64,000 nt of DNA from Lucifuga dentata (GCA_014773175.1 VXCM01001565.1:1-64000); one strand, 5' to 3'; positions 33,550-46,508 are shown, counted from the stretch's first letter. A program made the numbers and translations. The notes: generated by a model not told the origin, from the sequence alone.

Positions 33550-35964
33550 ACACACACACCTGCAGCTTGGAGAGCGGTCCACTTGTGTTTGGGCTCCTTC
33601 AGGGTGGAGGAGGCTTGATGTTTCAGCAGTACCTCCACACACTTTGCAAAGCCTCTCTGAGCGGCCAGGTGGAGGGCAGTTCGACCTTCAATGTCACGCA
33701 TGTCCAGACTCACTAATGTCTCACACAGTAAATGAAGTGCCTCGCAGTGACCATTATAGGACTGCAGAGGCAGAATGCTTGTTAACCAAATCATCTTTTC
33801 TAATATATTGTATTTTCTCATGAAGTAAACAGGAAGGGGATTTGGGAGGTGTGATACTTACAGCTAAGTGCAAAGGACTGACTGGAACATTACTTTCAAC
33901 CTCTTCAAGACAGTTGAAAGAAATCTCCAAGAGCTGGAACAAATTAGAAAACTTCAAATGGGTTTAACATTCTACCAATTAATGTAAAAAAAAAAAAAAA
34001 AAANAAAAAAAAAAAAAAAAAGCATAATCAACGTCTCCAAACTGAAGGTATGACGAACCAGTTCGAGGTGCTGCTTGTTGCCATGAGCTGCTGCGTAGTG
34101 GACAGCACTGTAACCCTTTGTGTTCTTTAAAGTTGGATTTGCCCCGTTGTCCAGCAGGTAGTCTAAACATCTTCACACAGATAACAAGGAACAAAAAATT
34201 ATGTTTTCAGTTCAAGTCAAGTCAGTTTGTACAGCCCAATATTACATACAATGTCTCAAAGGGCTTTACAGGCCCACACATATACATTCACTTTATTTTC
34301 CAGCAAGAACATGAAAATACACAAAGTGGCTGATAATCATAACCTCCTCTTATCATCTGTGGAAAAACATTACAGGTCTTTGATGTGTGACTTACAAATA
34401 AGCTTCCTGTTCCCTTTCCTCACTGTGGTTGGTGTCAGAGTCGAGTCCATCCCCTCTGTGGAAACAAAGAAACATGTTTTTGGTTTGAATCCAGACAGCA
34501 ACAGGTTCGGGACCATCTGGTCACGGGATAGCATCCGTGTGTGTTCAGTCTCTCACCCACAGAATGTATGTGAGGCTGCAGCGTAATGCAGAGCGCTGCA
34601 GCCTGTCAAATCTTGCTCATTGACTTCAGCGCCAGATCTCACCAGGACGATTGTGCACTGGCTGTTCCCATTAGCTGCAGCATAGTGCAAAGGAGCTCTG
34701 AGAGGCAGAAAAGAGGAAAGTAACTACAGTGCTCAGGCAGCGTTAAAAGCAGCTTTAATCACCAGTAAATTCAAGCCAAACGTTTACCTTCCCAAATTAT
34801 CCTTCAAGCTCAAGTCAGCACCGCTATTCAGCAGTGCATTGAGACAGTCAACATTTCTGCCACAAGAAAAACAAAATGTAAAAAGGGTTAAGTATTTCCT
34901 AAAAAAAAAATGCTGTGTGCGTGCGTGCGTGTGTGTGCCTGCGTGTGTATTCACTCACCCTCCAGAGGCAGCAGCATGCAGGCAGGTCCTCCCCTGGTCG
35001 TCTGCAGCATTTATGTCAAACCCAAGCGACGACATGTGGCCGCTTGTCAGAGGCGACACAATGTTGTACAACTGACCTAAAAGACACACAAATAACAAAA
35101 ACAATTCATAACTATAATTTTAAAAGACAAAGATAAGACTTTGTGAATATGTACATCAAACAAATACTTACCAGCAGACAGTAACTTGTGACAACAGTCT
35201 GAAAACCCATAAAGTGCAGCCAAATGCAGTGGAAGCATCCTATGAATCCCTGTTCTTATGAGATTACGACAAAGATAATATACTATAGTTTGCATTAAAG
35301 GACCATACTGTCCATTTTGCATATGAGCCTAATATATTCAAATTTCATACAATCTGATATCATTCTGACAATGGTTCCCCAAAGCATACTACTGGAGCAT
35401 TGAGTAAAAATGTTTTTTTCCTACCTTCCAGACCACCACTGGTTTCAGTTCATTCTGGTACGCTATTAAAATCAACTTGTTGATACTTGAAACGTTCATG
35501 GGATAGGTAATCCATCATTGCAACCAACACATGTATTCAGGGTTTTTCAAAGTACAGTAACATAATTTTAGCATTTAAGTGCAATAAAAAGCACAGAGTG
35601 AATGTATGTCTCCACCGGGGAATATAGTCTCAAAAGAAGACCTGTGTTTATCGAAAAATTTAAATGACTGATACTTCATAATTTTGCGTAACTATTAGCA
35701 GGCGAAACATTGATTTTTAAGGTGGGCATATTGCTTGAATATTTGATTTTGAAAGATTAAGAGGTTTTGCAAACTATCAGGAAAGCTGAAATATGGTTTT
35801 ATCCTTTGGAAAATGATTGTCAGTAACCTTATGCGTATGAAAATTGAATATACTAGGTTCAAACATGTAAAATAGGTGGTATGGTCCTTTAAGTCCAACA
35901 GTATTAGAGTCATTTAGATGTTTGAAACATTATTTAACATCGAGCTGATATTGTGAGAGTGAGG

Positions 35965-36003
<39 letters not shown>

Positions 36004-39000
36004 GGCTGTGTCTGCACCATTTGTCAGCAGAGTGCTAACCAGCAGCTCGTGGCCGTACCTGGCAGCAACATGCAGAGGAGTGTTTCCATACATATCCACA
36101 CAGTTGATCTCCCCACCTGTGTTTAGTGAGAAAAGGAAAAGAGGTTTGTTCAGTATTTTGGATGGTGACATGCTCGTCTCTGTTAAATAACAGTGTCCTA
36201 TTGAAACACTTTCAGTTTTTCAATCATGCATTACAATGAGATATTGTAAATATTTTATGAAGTGATCTGCACTTCCCACATTTATGTTACCATTTTGAAT
36301 AAGAATCTGGGAGCCTGTGAAGCGTCCAAACATAGCAGCCATATGCAGAGGACTCTTTCCTTCTTTATTCTGTTAAACAGATTAAAAACAAACAAAATTG
36401 TTTTTGAAAAGCAGTGGCACAGAGCATCGCAAGACATAGCTGTAGATTATACATTTAATCCTCTGGCCAGTGCAGAATTTTGTTTGTTCTTTTTCTTTCC
36501 TGTTCTTTATAAAAACGCTCATCAGAAAAACTTCTTCACCTTCACAATGACATCAGCACCATTGTTGATGAGCAGCTCGAGTGCTCCACTGGAGGAGGCA
36601 GCAGCGAGGTGCAGCGGAGTGTTGCCGCTGTAGTTGAGCTCACTGATGTTGGCCCCACAGTTCACCAGCTCGATCGCCACGGTGTCCTGCCCCATGTGGC
36701 ATGACACATGGAGTGCTGTGTTCCCAAATGCGTTGGGTTCATCAATCTGAGGCGTAGAGGAGAAGAAGATTTAATAAGAACAAAATTAAACATTTTAAAG
36801 CACAAAAGCCTTCTTGCAGCCCCAAGCACTGCTGTGGAATGTGAAGCAAGAGCCAAATGCTGTAAAAGGCTGCTAAAGAACAAATGACTTTGATGTTGGT
36901 ACCAGGAGACTTCTTAATGTAAGAAAGAATGGTATAATTTTCTTTCCAGTTTGACAAAGGAATCTGGTTTGGAATATGTGGCCTGTCCAATGGGAGAGAA
37001 ATGCATAGAGTAAATTTAATTAAAGGACCATACTGGCCATTTTGCATGTTTGAGCCAAAAATAGTATTTCAATTTTCATACAAGTAAGTTTACTGACAAT
37101 CATTTCCCAAAGCATACTACTGGAACAGTGAATTAAATTTTTTTTTCCCCTACCTTCCATACCACTATTGGTTTCAGTTCATTCTGGTATGCAATTAAAA
37201 TCAACTTGTTGATACTTGAAATGTTCTTGGGATAGGTAATCCATCATCGCGAACAAGACANAAAATCAACTTGTTGATACTTGAAATGTTCTTGGGATAG
37301 GTAATCCATCATCGCGAACAAGACATGGTTCAGGTTTACTTTCAGGTTCAGGTTTTTTTTCGAAGTTACATTTAGCGTTTAAGCACAATAAAAAGCATGG
37401 AGTGATCTGAAAATGCTTCCTAGTGGTGCATTCAAATGCTGTAGAGAAGAACTGACAACAGGAAGCATTTTCAGATCATTCCACACTTGTTAATTGTGCT
37501 TAAAAGCTAAAATTACATAACTTCGAAAAAAAACCTGATTATACATCTTGTTAGTGATGATGGATTACCTATCCCAAGAACATTTCAAGTATCAACAAGT
37601 TGATTTTAGTAGTGTACCAGAACGAACTGAAACCAATGGCGGTCTGGAAGGTAGGAAACAATTTTTAATTCACCATTCCATTAGTGCACTTTGGGAAATG
37701 ATTGTCAGTACGGTTATCCATCCATCCGTCCATCCATTTTCTGTACCCGTTTGTCCTGTTGAGGGTCACAGGGGAGCTGGAGCCTATCCCAGTGGTCATA
37801 CGGTGAGAGGCAGGGTACACCCTGGACAGATCGCCAGTCTATCGCAGGGATGACACATAGGGACAGACAAACTCATTCACACCTACGGGCAATTTAGAGT
37901 TTCCAATTCACCTGACATGCATGTCTTTGGAGGTGGGAGGAAGCAAGAGCACCCGGAGGGAAATATATTCAATTTTCATGCACAGTACTGTTATGTGTAT
38001 GAAAATTGAATATATTAGGCTGAAACATGCAAAATGGCTGGTATGGTCCTTTAATTGTTATTATTTTGAGCAGTATTATATGATAAGATGAAACTGGTAT
38101 CATCAGTAAAAAGCAGCTGCACCATTAATTATACAGCAGCAATATCACTGACATAGACAACATGGTACCCAGCACGATGCTCTGAAGTGCAATGCTATTG
38201 ACACCCCATCTTATGTCCAAACATGAACAACTGCTAGCTGCTGAGAGTTTTTGGGAGGAAAATGAGACCATCGCAATATTTGTCTATGAAAACTGTATTG
38301 AGAATTTTTTTTGTTTTGTTTTGATAATTCATAGTCCCAAAGCAAGAAATTGTGCTACAATTTTGATATGCAAACGATGATGTGACAAAACCACTTTACC
38401 TCCACCCCGAGTCTCAGCAGATATTTCACCACGTCTGACTGTCCACCGGCAGCTGCAGCATGGAGCGGAGTGTAACCACGTTTGTCCTTACACATCAGCT
38501 CTACACTGTGAGACACCAGCAGCTTCACAACCTCCATGTGTCCTGAAAGAACAGGTGCACACTTACACTTACTTACAACCGTCTGCCATGCAAGCACATC
38601 AACAGCACACCTATTTCCAGTTCTGACATCACTTACCAAGGTACGCAGCCCAGTGGATTGGCTGCCTTTCCTTCTTATCTCTGGCACCCACACTGGCACC
38701 TTTTCTCAGGAGCAAGTCCACCATCTGTTAAGACATAACAACTTGGTAAGTATTGATATGATAACCACTCATCAGAGAGGTATGATTATTAAAAGATCAG
38801 GAAGTCAAGACTATAGTTCAGGCTATCAGCTTTACAGCTTACCTCTCCGTGGCCGCTGTATGCTGCGTGATGCAACGGGGTCCTTCCTGACTTGTCAGCA
38901 ACATCCACGCTGCACACATGTGGTATCAAGGCTTCTGCGCAGCTCCTAGCCCAGTTTGCAGCTGCCATGTGTAACGGTGTGAGCCAGAATTTGTCCTGTG

Positions 39001-41580
39001 TGTTGACCTCTGCTCTGTGCTTCAGTAACAGCTCCACAGCTTTCTGAGTGAACACAGTGGAATATTAATATCTGGTGATCAAGTGATCCTTTTTAAATCT
39101 CTAAGGTATGTTTTAAATATGGGCGTACTTCATTCCGTGAGGCAGCTGCTCGATGTAAGGGAGTCATCAAACCCTGGTCCTTAGCATTGATGTTTGCTCC
39201 TGTAACAGAGGCAAAAAGCAAGAATGAGGCTTTAAGGTTTGTGTTTGAGTGTTTTGGTCTGTTTTAGTTCTATAGTAACTGACTGACTCATTGCACTCAT
39301 AACCGCAAAGGCTTATTTTCAAATTACATACAAGACTATTCAGGTGATGACAGGGTTCCTGACTGCTAAAACATAATTTATAATAACATAAATAATTTGT
39401 CTACCTGAAGTGATAAGTAGGTCCATAATGTGCGTGTCGCCCAGAAAAGCAGCAGCATGCAGTGGTGTGCTTTGTTCTTGGTCCTAAGAGAATAAATGAG
39501 GCTATTTAGTATTCAAACAGATGAAGACAAGATGTGAAACAAATTATTTGAAAACAGAATGTTAAATGTAAAATGTGAGCAGCAGTCGTTAAGGGATATG
39601 AAACCTGAAGTGTGAAAAATTACACCTAAAGGGAAGTTATTCTTAATATCTGGACATCTGGATGTTTCTATAACATTGTTCAATTAAAGTATCACAACAT
39701 ATGTCACTGAAATTATAAATCACCATCATTTTTACAAAAAACATACTCTAAAGGCTTAGAACGCAGCAAGATGGAAAAACAAGCACCTCATTAATGCTGC
39801 ATGCTAGTATTGATGTGTGCCGTCATCAAACCATTTGTACATTCTCAATATATATTTGTTCTGTATTGACATTGTGTTTATTTATTTCTTTGGATGCCAC
39901 ACAACAGATAGCCCAACTCCACAGGAATACAAGTCTTCACTTTATTTGACTTTTACTATAACTGTTATCGATCCAATTGTTGTGTTAAGACTTAACCTCC
40001 AAACATTGTTTTATGGAGCTTATAAAACAATATACAGTAGAATAAATGATTTTTTTTGTTCCATATACTATCAGATTATATTGTATTATATTTCATTTTT
40101 AGAGGTTTGCTAATCTCCTGTGCACCACAATAAAGCTGCAATCTCAATGAGTCATTACTTTACATCATATCATATTTCATCCATTAAGATAATGTCTCAA
40201 GAGGTGCTGGTTTGCTCAGACATTCATGCAAGGCTGGGTGTAAAGTGAACCATTTGTACATTCTCAATGTACAAATGTATTTGAAGAAAATTAGGGTTGC
40301 ATAATGCATACATAAAAAATTGATACCACATCTTGTGAGAAAACATGACTGCTGAGTGTATGTGGAAAAATATTACCAGTGAATTGACATCTTCGTTGTG
40401 GTTCAGCAAAAATGTTACTTCCTCAGCATTTCGGCTGAATATGGCCTGGACCAGTGGAGACTGAAAGACAGATTCAACATGCGAAACACACACAGAACAA
40501 TAAGAATGACTGGTGAACATAGTTAATTTTAACAATTATTAAGGGAAATAAAGAAATGCATGCTGTTGTGTGACAATTGTTTAGACAGCTGCTTTGCATT
40601 AGTCTATAATCCAAATGTTCACTTCAACTGATTCTGTATTTTAAGAACAGACAATAACCACAGAGAACCAGTCATAAAACAGTGTTACAACCAATGAGGG
40701 TCAATCAACACACGTTCTATAAATCATTAGGATCACAAAGATTTTTTATGATTTTTGTTGGAGAACTTAACAGTGTGAGTGGAACAAATAGCCAATATTA
40801 TGGTATACTGTCATATGATCTCTAACAATACATTATTTATAAACTTACTGTCCTTATTTAGAGACATTGTCCCTCTGAACTGTTCTATTTTCTGACTGTC
40901 AATTCAGCCTTTTGCCAGTTTATGACTGACATTTAAATGATGTGCTCATGGTGCTGAGTGAGCCTGGAGTAACATAGAGCTTTTAAACTATTATATGCCC
41001 AACTAAAGGAAGAGTAACATGCATTTCTCTAAGTATTTACAGAAACAATGAAATGTTTCTGTTGATCTCAGAAAAAATATTCTCAATGGTAGCATGCTAT
41101 CGGCTTCAATGAGCACAGATGGAGTTTTTAATTATGATCCCTTAGCTCAGTAGAAATGGTTCGTGTTTAAAAACATCAAAAACACGATGTTACTTCTACA
41201 TAACAATACTACACCCCATTGCTTATTTTCTTATTTGTCAGACACGAGGCTTATCAGTCAAATCTCATCTGAACCAACCAGGCTGTACTCATATTTCTTC
41301 GGGTAAATGCGTAAACCGATGAAATATCATACATCAGATCCTACGGTGCCCATCATGCAAAGTTATCGTGCACATTTAAATCACTGCAATGTTTTCATTA
41401 ATTCAACTTGCCATCTAGCAAACTTTGCTCGACATACTGCTAAACACGACTAGCCAGATGTTGGCAGTGGTGGTAGGAGGTGACTCTTAGCAGTACACTA
41501 CTATTCTAAATTAGCCAACAGCAAAACTGGATTTACTGCGCTATCCGTGTTACCTGGTCCAAAATATTTCTGAATTCCAT
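29012..41580 (-). CDS. ankrd52: PP6 regulatory ankyrin repeat subunit C-type protein (ANKRD52 family)
   Basis: Twenty-eight minus-strand coding exons join without a break to 1066 residues (human ANKRD52 about 1076): 41580-41554, 40460-40377, 39483-39405, 39199-39129, 39043-38843, 38724-38637, 38542-38400, 36746-36540, 36369-36291, 36116-36002, 35254-35172, 35076-34959, 34856-34788, 34697-34557, 34455-34396, 34170-34059, 33933-33862, 33761-33560, 33302-33215, 32498-32381, 32233-32014, 31588-31501, 31396-31313, 31180-31035, 30632-30550, 30050-29968, 29444-29353, 29259-29012. The protein is almost wholly ankyrin repeats (TPLHAAA-type helices). In the family it holds protein phosphatase 6 complexes; the human protein with PPP6C also acts on AGO2. 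ANKRD52 rather than ANKRD28/44 is shown by the insert [17 protein letters not shown], by [20 protein letters not shown], and by the tail KPFPPREAG...LKNCGIAA...CLTE. It is more diverged than other genes here, so it may be one of two fish copies. Confidence 0.93.
33517..33559. repeat. (CA)n microsatellite abutting an ankrd52 donor site
   Basis: An interrupted CA run directly touches the 5' splice site of ankrd52 exon 18 (read on the minus strand, CTGCAG then GTGTGTGTG), so the repeat itself supplies the donor bases. Confidence 0.9.
34207..34277. repeat. Short dispersed repeat fragment (SINE-like)
   Basis: TCAAGTCAAGTCAGTTTGTA, followed by AGCCCAATATTACATACA and CTCAAAGGGCTTTACAGGCC, resembles the tail of widely dispersed teleost SINE-like repeats that describe themselves with GGGCTTTACA. 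It lies in the ankrd52 intron between exons 15 and 16. Family not assigned. Confidence 0.45.
35295..35892. mobile_element. TTAA-flanked element (copy 3)
   Basis: The copy runs from TTAAAGGACCATACTG to GTATGGTCCTTTAA and fills about 80% of the ankrd52 intron between exons 10 and 11. Its left arm matches the palindromic class, while its middle (CTCCACCGGGGAATATAGTC) matches the non-palindromic class. Its edge is only 40 bases from the exon 11 acceptor. Confidence 0.8.
37197..37325. other. Assembly join: 64-base duplication around a single N
   Basis: Bases 37197-37260 recur exactly as 37262-37325 across one N. This is an unmerged contig overlap. Confidence 0.85.
37718..37982. mobile_element. 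Nested teleost dispersed repeat with (ATCC)n end
   Basis: The insert begins with CCATCCATCCGTCCATCC and contains GAGCTGGAGCCTATCCCAG, GGTACACCCTGGACAG, GGGCAATTTAGAGT and ATGCATGTCTTTGGAGG, the hallmarks of an abundant teleost repeat. The flanks CAGTACGGTTAT (37706-37717) and CAGTACTGTTAT (37983-37994) match in 11 of 12 bases and look like a target-site duplication. Confidence 0.75.
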
Positions 41581-41942
41581 GTCCCAATCAGTGTGGAAGC
41601 TCCTTCCTTGGGAGGAAATGAGTGTAAAGTTAACTACATGTCACTCTACAGGAGCTACTTAGCCTAGCATTGCTAGCTACGGGCTAGCTGTTATACTGTC
41701 GCGAGAAAGAATGGAGCGTTTTTTCCACATATTGACCAATCAAAACAGTTAGAGTTGTGGCGCAGGCGCGTTGGGCCTTTAACTTACAGTTGACATGGAG
41801 AGGAACGATTTTGCCAGTACTTATTGTGGAAACGTGTCATTTAGCTAGCTAGCTCATAATTTATCCACGATTTCAAGTGGAAAGCAACTGCAAATCATCA
41901 TAATATAACCTGTTACTTCGCACAGCTCTAAAGTGTACCCAG
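41581..41942. promoter_or_regulatory. Shared divergent promoter of ankrd52 and slc11a2, with slc11a2 non-coding exon 1
   Basis: ankrd52 starts leftward at 41580 and slc11a2 rightward. The only CpG-rich patch lies between them. An NRF1-like GCGCAGGCGCG is at 41760-41770. ATTGACCAAT at 41731-41740 holds a CCAAT box readable on the plus strand. A consensus donor, ACCCAG then GTAAGAAG, at 41942/41943 marks the likely end of slc11a2 non-coding exon 1 (about 41780-41942). The exon start is inferred. Confidence 0.6.
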
Positions 41943-44900
41943 GTAAGAAGATTTTTCCACACTTTGATAAGGTTAGCAGATCCAGTCAAACAGCTAGTTA
42001 ACACGAAAACTCGTTAGCCTGATCCCATATATTAGCAGTACATCAATAATATTGTTCATTTCTAGTCAACAATTCTATCAAATTCCAAATAGGCATTAGC
42101 TCACATATTCGTTACATCAACGTTACAAGTAATCAGAACGAGAGGTCAGCCGTTTTGTTTAAGTTGTTTAACTGGGAGTTTGTAACACTGACGCTACTGT
42201 TTCACCACACGAGACTGGCTTTTCGTAGGCTACTTAGGTTTGATGTCAAACTGTCACCATCTGTAGACGAGGTTCATTGAAGAATAAATCCTCTATAAAA
42301 CAGAACTTGGAGTGTGTGGATGTTGGTTAGGTTGAAGGTGAGTTTTTGAATGAGGAAAGACTTCATTTGCAATATATCTGTAGGTTTGATTTGAATGGAG
42401 GCGTTCTTTGCTGTGAATGAGAAAATATCCTGCATGCCATAATCACCCTGTCACAGGCCATATACATAATAATGCTAAACAATTTATATGCCACTGAACT
42501 TAAAAAACTGAATGGACTTCCTGAATACATTCTCTATATAGAAAATGTTTTTTTTATATACTTTATATTATTTTATACTCAATTGTATTAATGCTGGTAG
42601 TAAAAAAGAAATACTATAGTAACAGATGTATTTTTTTTTTTCCAGATATAATGTTCATCAATATCAGTTTTAGACCTATTCTTAGAGAGTGTAATTAACA
42701 AGATCAATTTGCAGTGGACAAAAACAATTTTTTTTTTTTTTTTTTTTTGTGGATGGAATTTTAAAAGAGAGGCTAACTATGTGTTATTTAATGTATCCTG
42801 TAATGTAACGCAGACATGGTCTGGGGATTGTTAATTTATTTACAGTCTGTCTGTGAGGCAGCTCTGTTCTTCTCTTAGAGGATAAAATTCACAAATTATA
42901 ACTGAGCTGGAAAGTAGTAGAAATAACATGTGAATTCTATTTGAGGGTGATTTCCTTCTAATGTTTTAACAACCAGTTTGACCAGTTTTAATAGTTTCAA
43001 CGGATCTTGAGGGGTAGAATAGAACATCCAAACAAAGGTGTGTTATAAAAGTGGCTATTAGAGTGATGGGACTTGACATGTACAGCCCAGATTTAACAGC
43101 ATTTTGTTGTAGTTCATTTTATCCTCTGGTCCATTTTAAGATGTTAATTGCTTGAATTTATTCACCACTGAAGGAAGCTATGTGGGAAAGTTTCTACCTA
43201 ACTTTTTATACAGCTACAGCATTTGCTTGATACACATTTAGTTGCAACCACCTGTCAAATACTTTGATGCCTCTTTGAAGAATTTGATAAGCTAAACTGA
43301 GATTACAATTAATGTCCATATCCTATGATATAAAGCCTGCAACTGTTTTCTTTTTTGTTATTAGTTGAACCTTTAAGACTGCTCAGCTATAAAAAGATGA
43401 GAAATTCATTGCAGTATGTGAACACAGATAGGAGCAAAGGTTAAATGAATAATACTGTGGTGAGATGTGTTCATGCTCTTATCAGACCCAGTTTGGAACA
43501 GATTGTTACCTGGTTAGATGAGGACAGAGACAGCTCTCATTTCCACCTTGCTTAATGTTTATCCTGATGAAGCTGTACTGATGTGTGTGTATGAGAGTCT
43601 TTGTTGGTTCTGATGCTGTTGAGTCCTCGTGAAAAGAGGCGTGAGTTGTTTGATTTGTCCTGCTAATTTTGTCAGATACGTTGATTGATGTGTTGGATGC
43701 AGTCACAGACTAACATCAGCTACCGCTTCATTATTAGTTTACACTAAATGTAGCTTTGTGATGTGGTTTACCATTTAGATGGAGTGTGAACATTTGAGAA
43801 TCAGATTTCATTGGTGTTTACTTTAGCAATACTATATTGAGATTCCTTTTTTGTAAAAATGAATTTGGCCCAAGTTAGAGGGGTGTAACGTCCCTGATCA
43901 TGTGTCAGTTTGGGAGTTGTCATAGATTTAGTGATTGTAAAAGCTGTTTTGTGGAGATTAGATGTTCTTGGTGTTCACTGAGGCCAGCGTCACTGTGGTG
44001 ACAGTGTTGTGTGTGTGGTTTGTATTTAGGCGTACCACATGTTTTTAACTGGTCAGACCATTTTTAAAACATTTGGTAAATCCAAAATTGATCACATAGA
44101 TGACAAAAGCTGATGATTGCTATATCAACAGCAGCAAGCTGGGTAGTGTTACTGAAATGTGCGTATTTATTAAGTACTTATTGAGCCTGTTTTCCTGAAT
44201 GTTTAACTTGTAGATAAAGTTTGTAAGAATTTCTTTAATTCACCAAGTGCAGTGGTGAATTTGACTAGATTAGTGCTGAAATACTACAAGACACACAACC
44301 AAGGACAGACACAACAAGCACAGTGCAAAAAATATCAGCACCTCACACAGATAAAAACTGCTGAGAGGAGAATAAACAAGAACAGTTTGCAGCTGCATAT
44401 TTCAAAGCCAAAGAATGTCGATGTGTTAATACTTTGACAGAGCTGTGAACACACTACTGAGGCAGTGAATGTGTGTATGTATATGTAGTTTCCACAGTGT
44501 ATAAAAAAACGGGGTCAAACGGGGTCTGTGAGAGTTGGAAATTTATAGATATGCAAAGTACAGAGATTAAAAGAAAAAAAAAAAGTAAACCAAGACTTGA
44601 ATATCAAATCTGTTTCCATGTGAAAAGAACATGCAAATCTGTAACTTCAACCTGCTGCTGGAACAAAAAGGAGAGAATGTACGAAAGAAGGTACCCGTTT
44701 ACAGGATTCTCCATTGTAATCTTTATATTAGCATTTTGATCAACAAAGATCAAACTCATGATAACATTCTGTTTTGTGTTAGACACAGTCTGTGATTGGC
44801 ATTCAGCAAGTTTTTCTTTTTATAAAGACTTTTTTTTTTGTATTTAACAAACTCCTAGAGAATGGTGAATCCGAGCAATATGTTGATTTATAGTTGGACA

Positions 44901-46077
44901 GTTAATTTAACTTTTACTTTATTATAGGTTTTTTTATAGTAGTATTTTGAAGTGTGGTGTAAAATCCAAACTCTGACATTAATTTAGCTTGCACCTCTGT
45001 GCACAAATGTCATCAGCTGCATCACTTCTTTTTCTGTCGCTAGGCTTTCTGCTCTGTCATGCTCTTTTGTTCTTCTTACTGCCAATAAGATTGGACACAA
45101 GCTTAAAGTTAGTAACTTCAAATTATCCTGGCTATGTAAAAAAAAAAAAAAAAAAANAAAAAAAAAAAAAAAAAAAATGTCTTGCCTGGTTAGTGAAAAT
45201 ATGCCAGGAGGGCAAGTAGAGCTAACAACCGCAGCAGAGGAGAGACGGTCCTCATGCTGAACCCTTTAACAAGGCAGCGAGCCAAACAGCCAGGTGTTAC
45301 TATACGGTTAGCGGGGTTCAGACAATCAGGCAGTCAGCTGAAGGTGGTACGTGTGTGTGTTTATGTGTGTATGAGAGCAGGTTTGGTGATGGTTGTGAGG
45401 AACACTTAGGAGAGCTGCTCTACATTCATTGTGGTTGGGCAGTTGGGTGCTGCAGGCGATAATGCACTTAATCCACCTTTCATCTGCATGTGTGTCTGCA
45501 AAGGTATGTGTGTGATAGTAAGTTGCAGGATCATTTTTGCAAATTTCTCTTGGTGTTGTTCATAAATCTATACACTATGATATCACTATATGGTAATATC
45601 ACATTTGTATCTGTAGATGTTAGGATAATACAGTAACCTGTTAAATCTTGATAAAAACCAGTAGAAAATTTATTTAGTGCAGCGTTTTCGGCAGCTTAGC
45701 TGACTGTGTGTAATGAGAACACATGAGAAATAAGGCAAGTTTTTAGAGACGCAGAAAACTGGAGGCTTAAATACCACGTAACCACAGTGTCCAGTTTAAG
45801 TCCTGTTCAGTTCTGTTTTTCCGCTCTTTAAACGTAGGCAAAAAAACAATGCTATATTTAGCTACAATGCAGAGAAAAACAGCGGACAGTTGGAAACAGT
45901 GACTCTTGCTCATGTCTGCTGCCCGGGCTTGATTCTTGCCTCATATGATCCCGCAGTCACATGCTGCTTTCAAAGAGCGTGGGCTTTCTGTGTCAGAGGA
46001 TTTCGTGTTAGAAAATACAGCTGGAGTGCTGGATTGAGGTGTTGCATTTGGTGGTAAATTGGAATTAATAAATAACA

Positions 46078-46139
<62 letters not shown>

Positions 46140-46508
46140 AGTTCAAAGTTGACATGAGATGAAGGATGTATATTGAGGAAGTGAAACTGAGGCTGCAGCG
46201 GTGCTCTGTGGAAAATTTCCTGTGAAAAGTTCTTATAAGTGGATTCAGCAGTGGTGACAAATTTTAATGTTTTTTTGTTTTTTGTTTGTTTTTTGTTAGG
46301 GGAGGAAAGGAGCACATGCTGCATCATTTCCCAATCTGAATTTATTCTGTCTCGAAAAGCCTTAAAGTCAGTTTGTTTTCTAAAGAGAACCACAGCTAGG
46401 ATCTTTGTTATCTGTTTAATTAGCATACTTATCATAACAAAAACTGATTTACAGTATATTAAAATAAAAATTTCACCCTTGAATATAACTGTTGTTGCTT
46501 TATTGAAG
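41943..46508 (+). other. slc11a2 intron 1, no gene recognised
   Basis: This 4.6 kb AT-rich stretch contains T runs (42729-42748), an A run broken by an N at 45157 and a (GT)28 microsatellite at 46081-46137. Short open frames near the microsatellite are repeats read as protein and are not genes. An alternative transcription start inside this intron cannot be excluded. Confidence 0.5.
46081..46137. repeat. (GT)28 microsatellite
   Basis: An uninterrupted GT run in slc11a2 intron 1, about 420 bases upstream of the first coding exon. Confidence 0.95.

Larger units (their letters stand above)
37020..38054. mobile_element. TTAA-flanked foldback element (copy 4, palindromic class, with nested insert)
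   Basis: This is the second near-palindromic copy, in the ankrd52 intron between exons 7 and 8. It runs from TTAAAGGACCATACTGG to GTATGGTCCTTTAA. The central stem (37399-37480) is the same as in copy 1 but its spacer is the reverse complement, so the element is in the opposite orientation. It carries a nested 265-base insert and a false 64-base duplication at the N at 37261. Confidence 0.8.

Noticed and set aside
33438..33823. Overlapping frames rich in Cys-Val or His-Thr
   Set aside because: Part is the true ankrd52 exon 18; the rest is CA-repeat translation on either strand.
38536..38949. 137-codon plus-strand frame
   Set aside because: Antisense shadow of ankrd52 exons 5-7, whose minus-strand reading gives conserved ankyrin repeats.
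45941..46435. Long minus-strand frame (164 codons) with a His-Thr repeat
   Set aside because: It is the GT microsatellite read as protein; no conserved domain and it overlaps slc11a2 intron 1.
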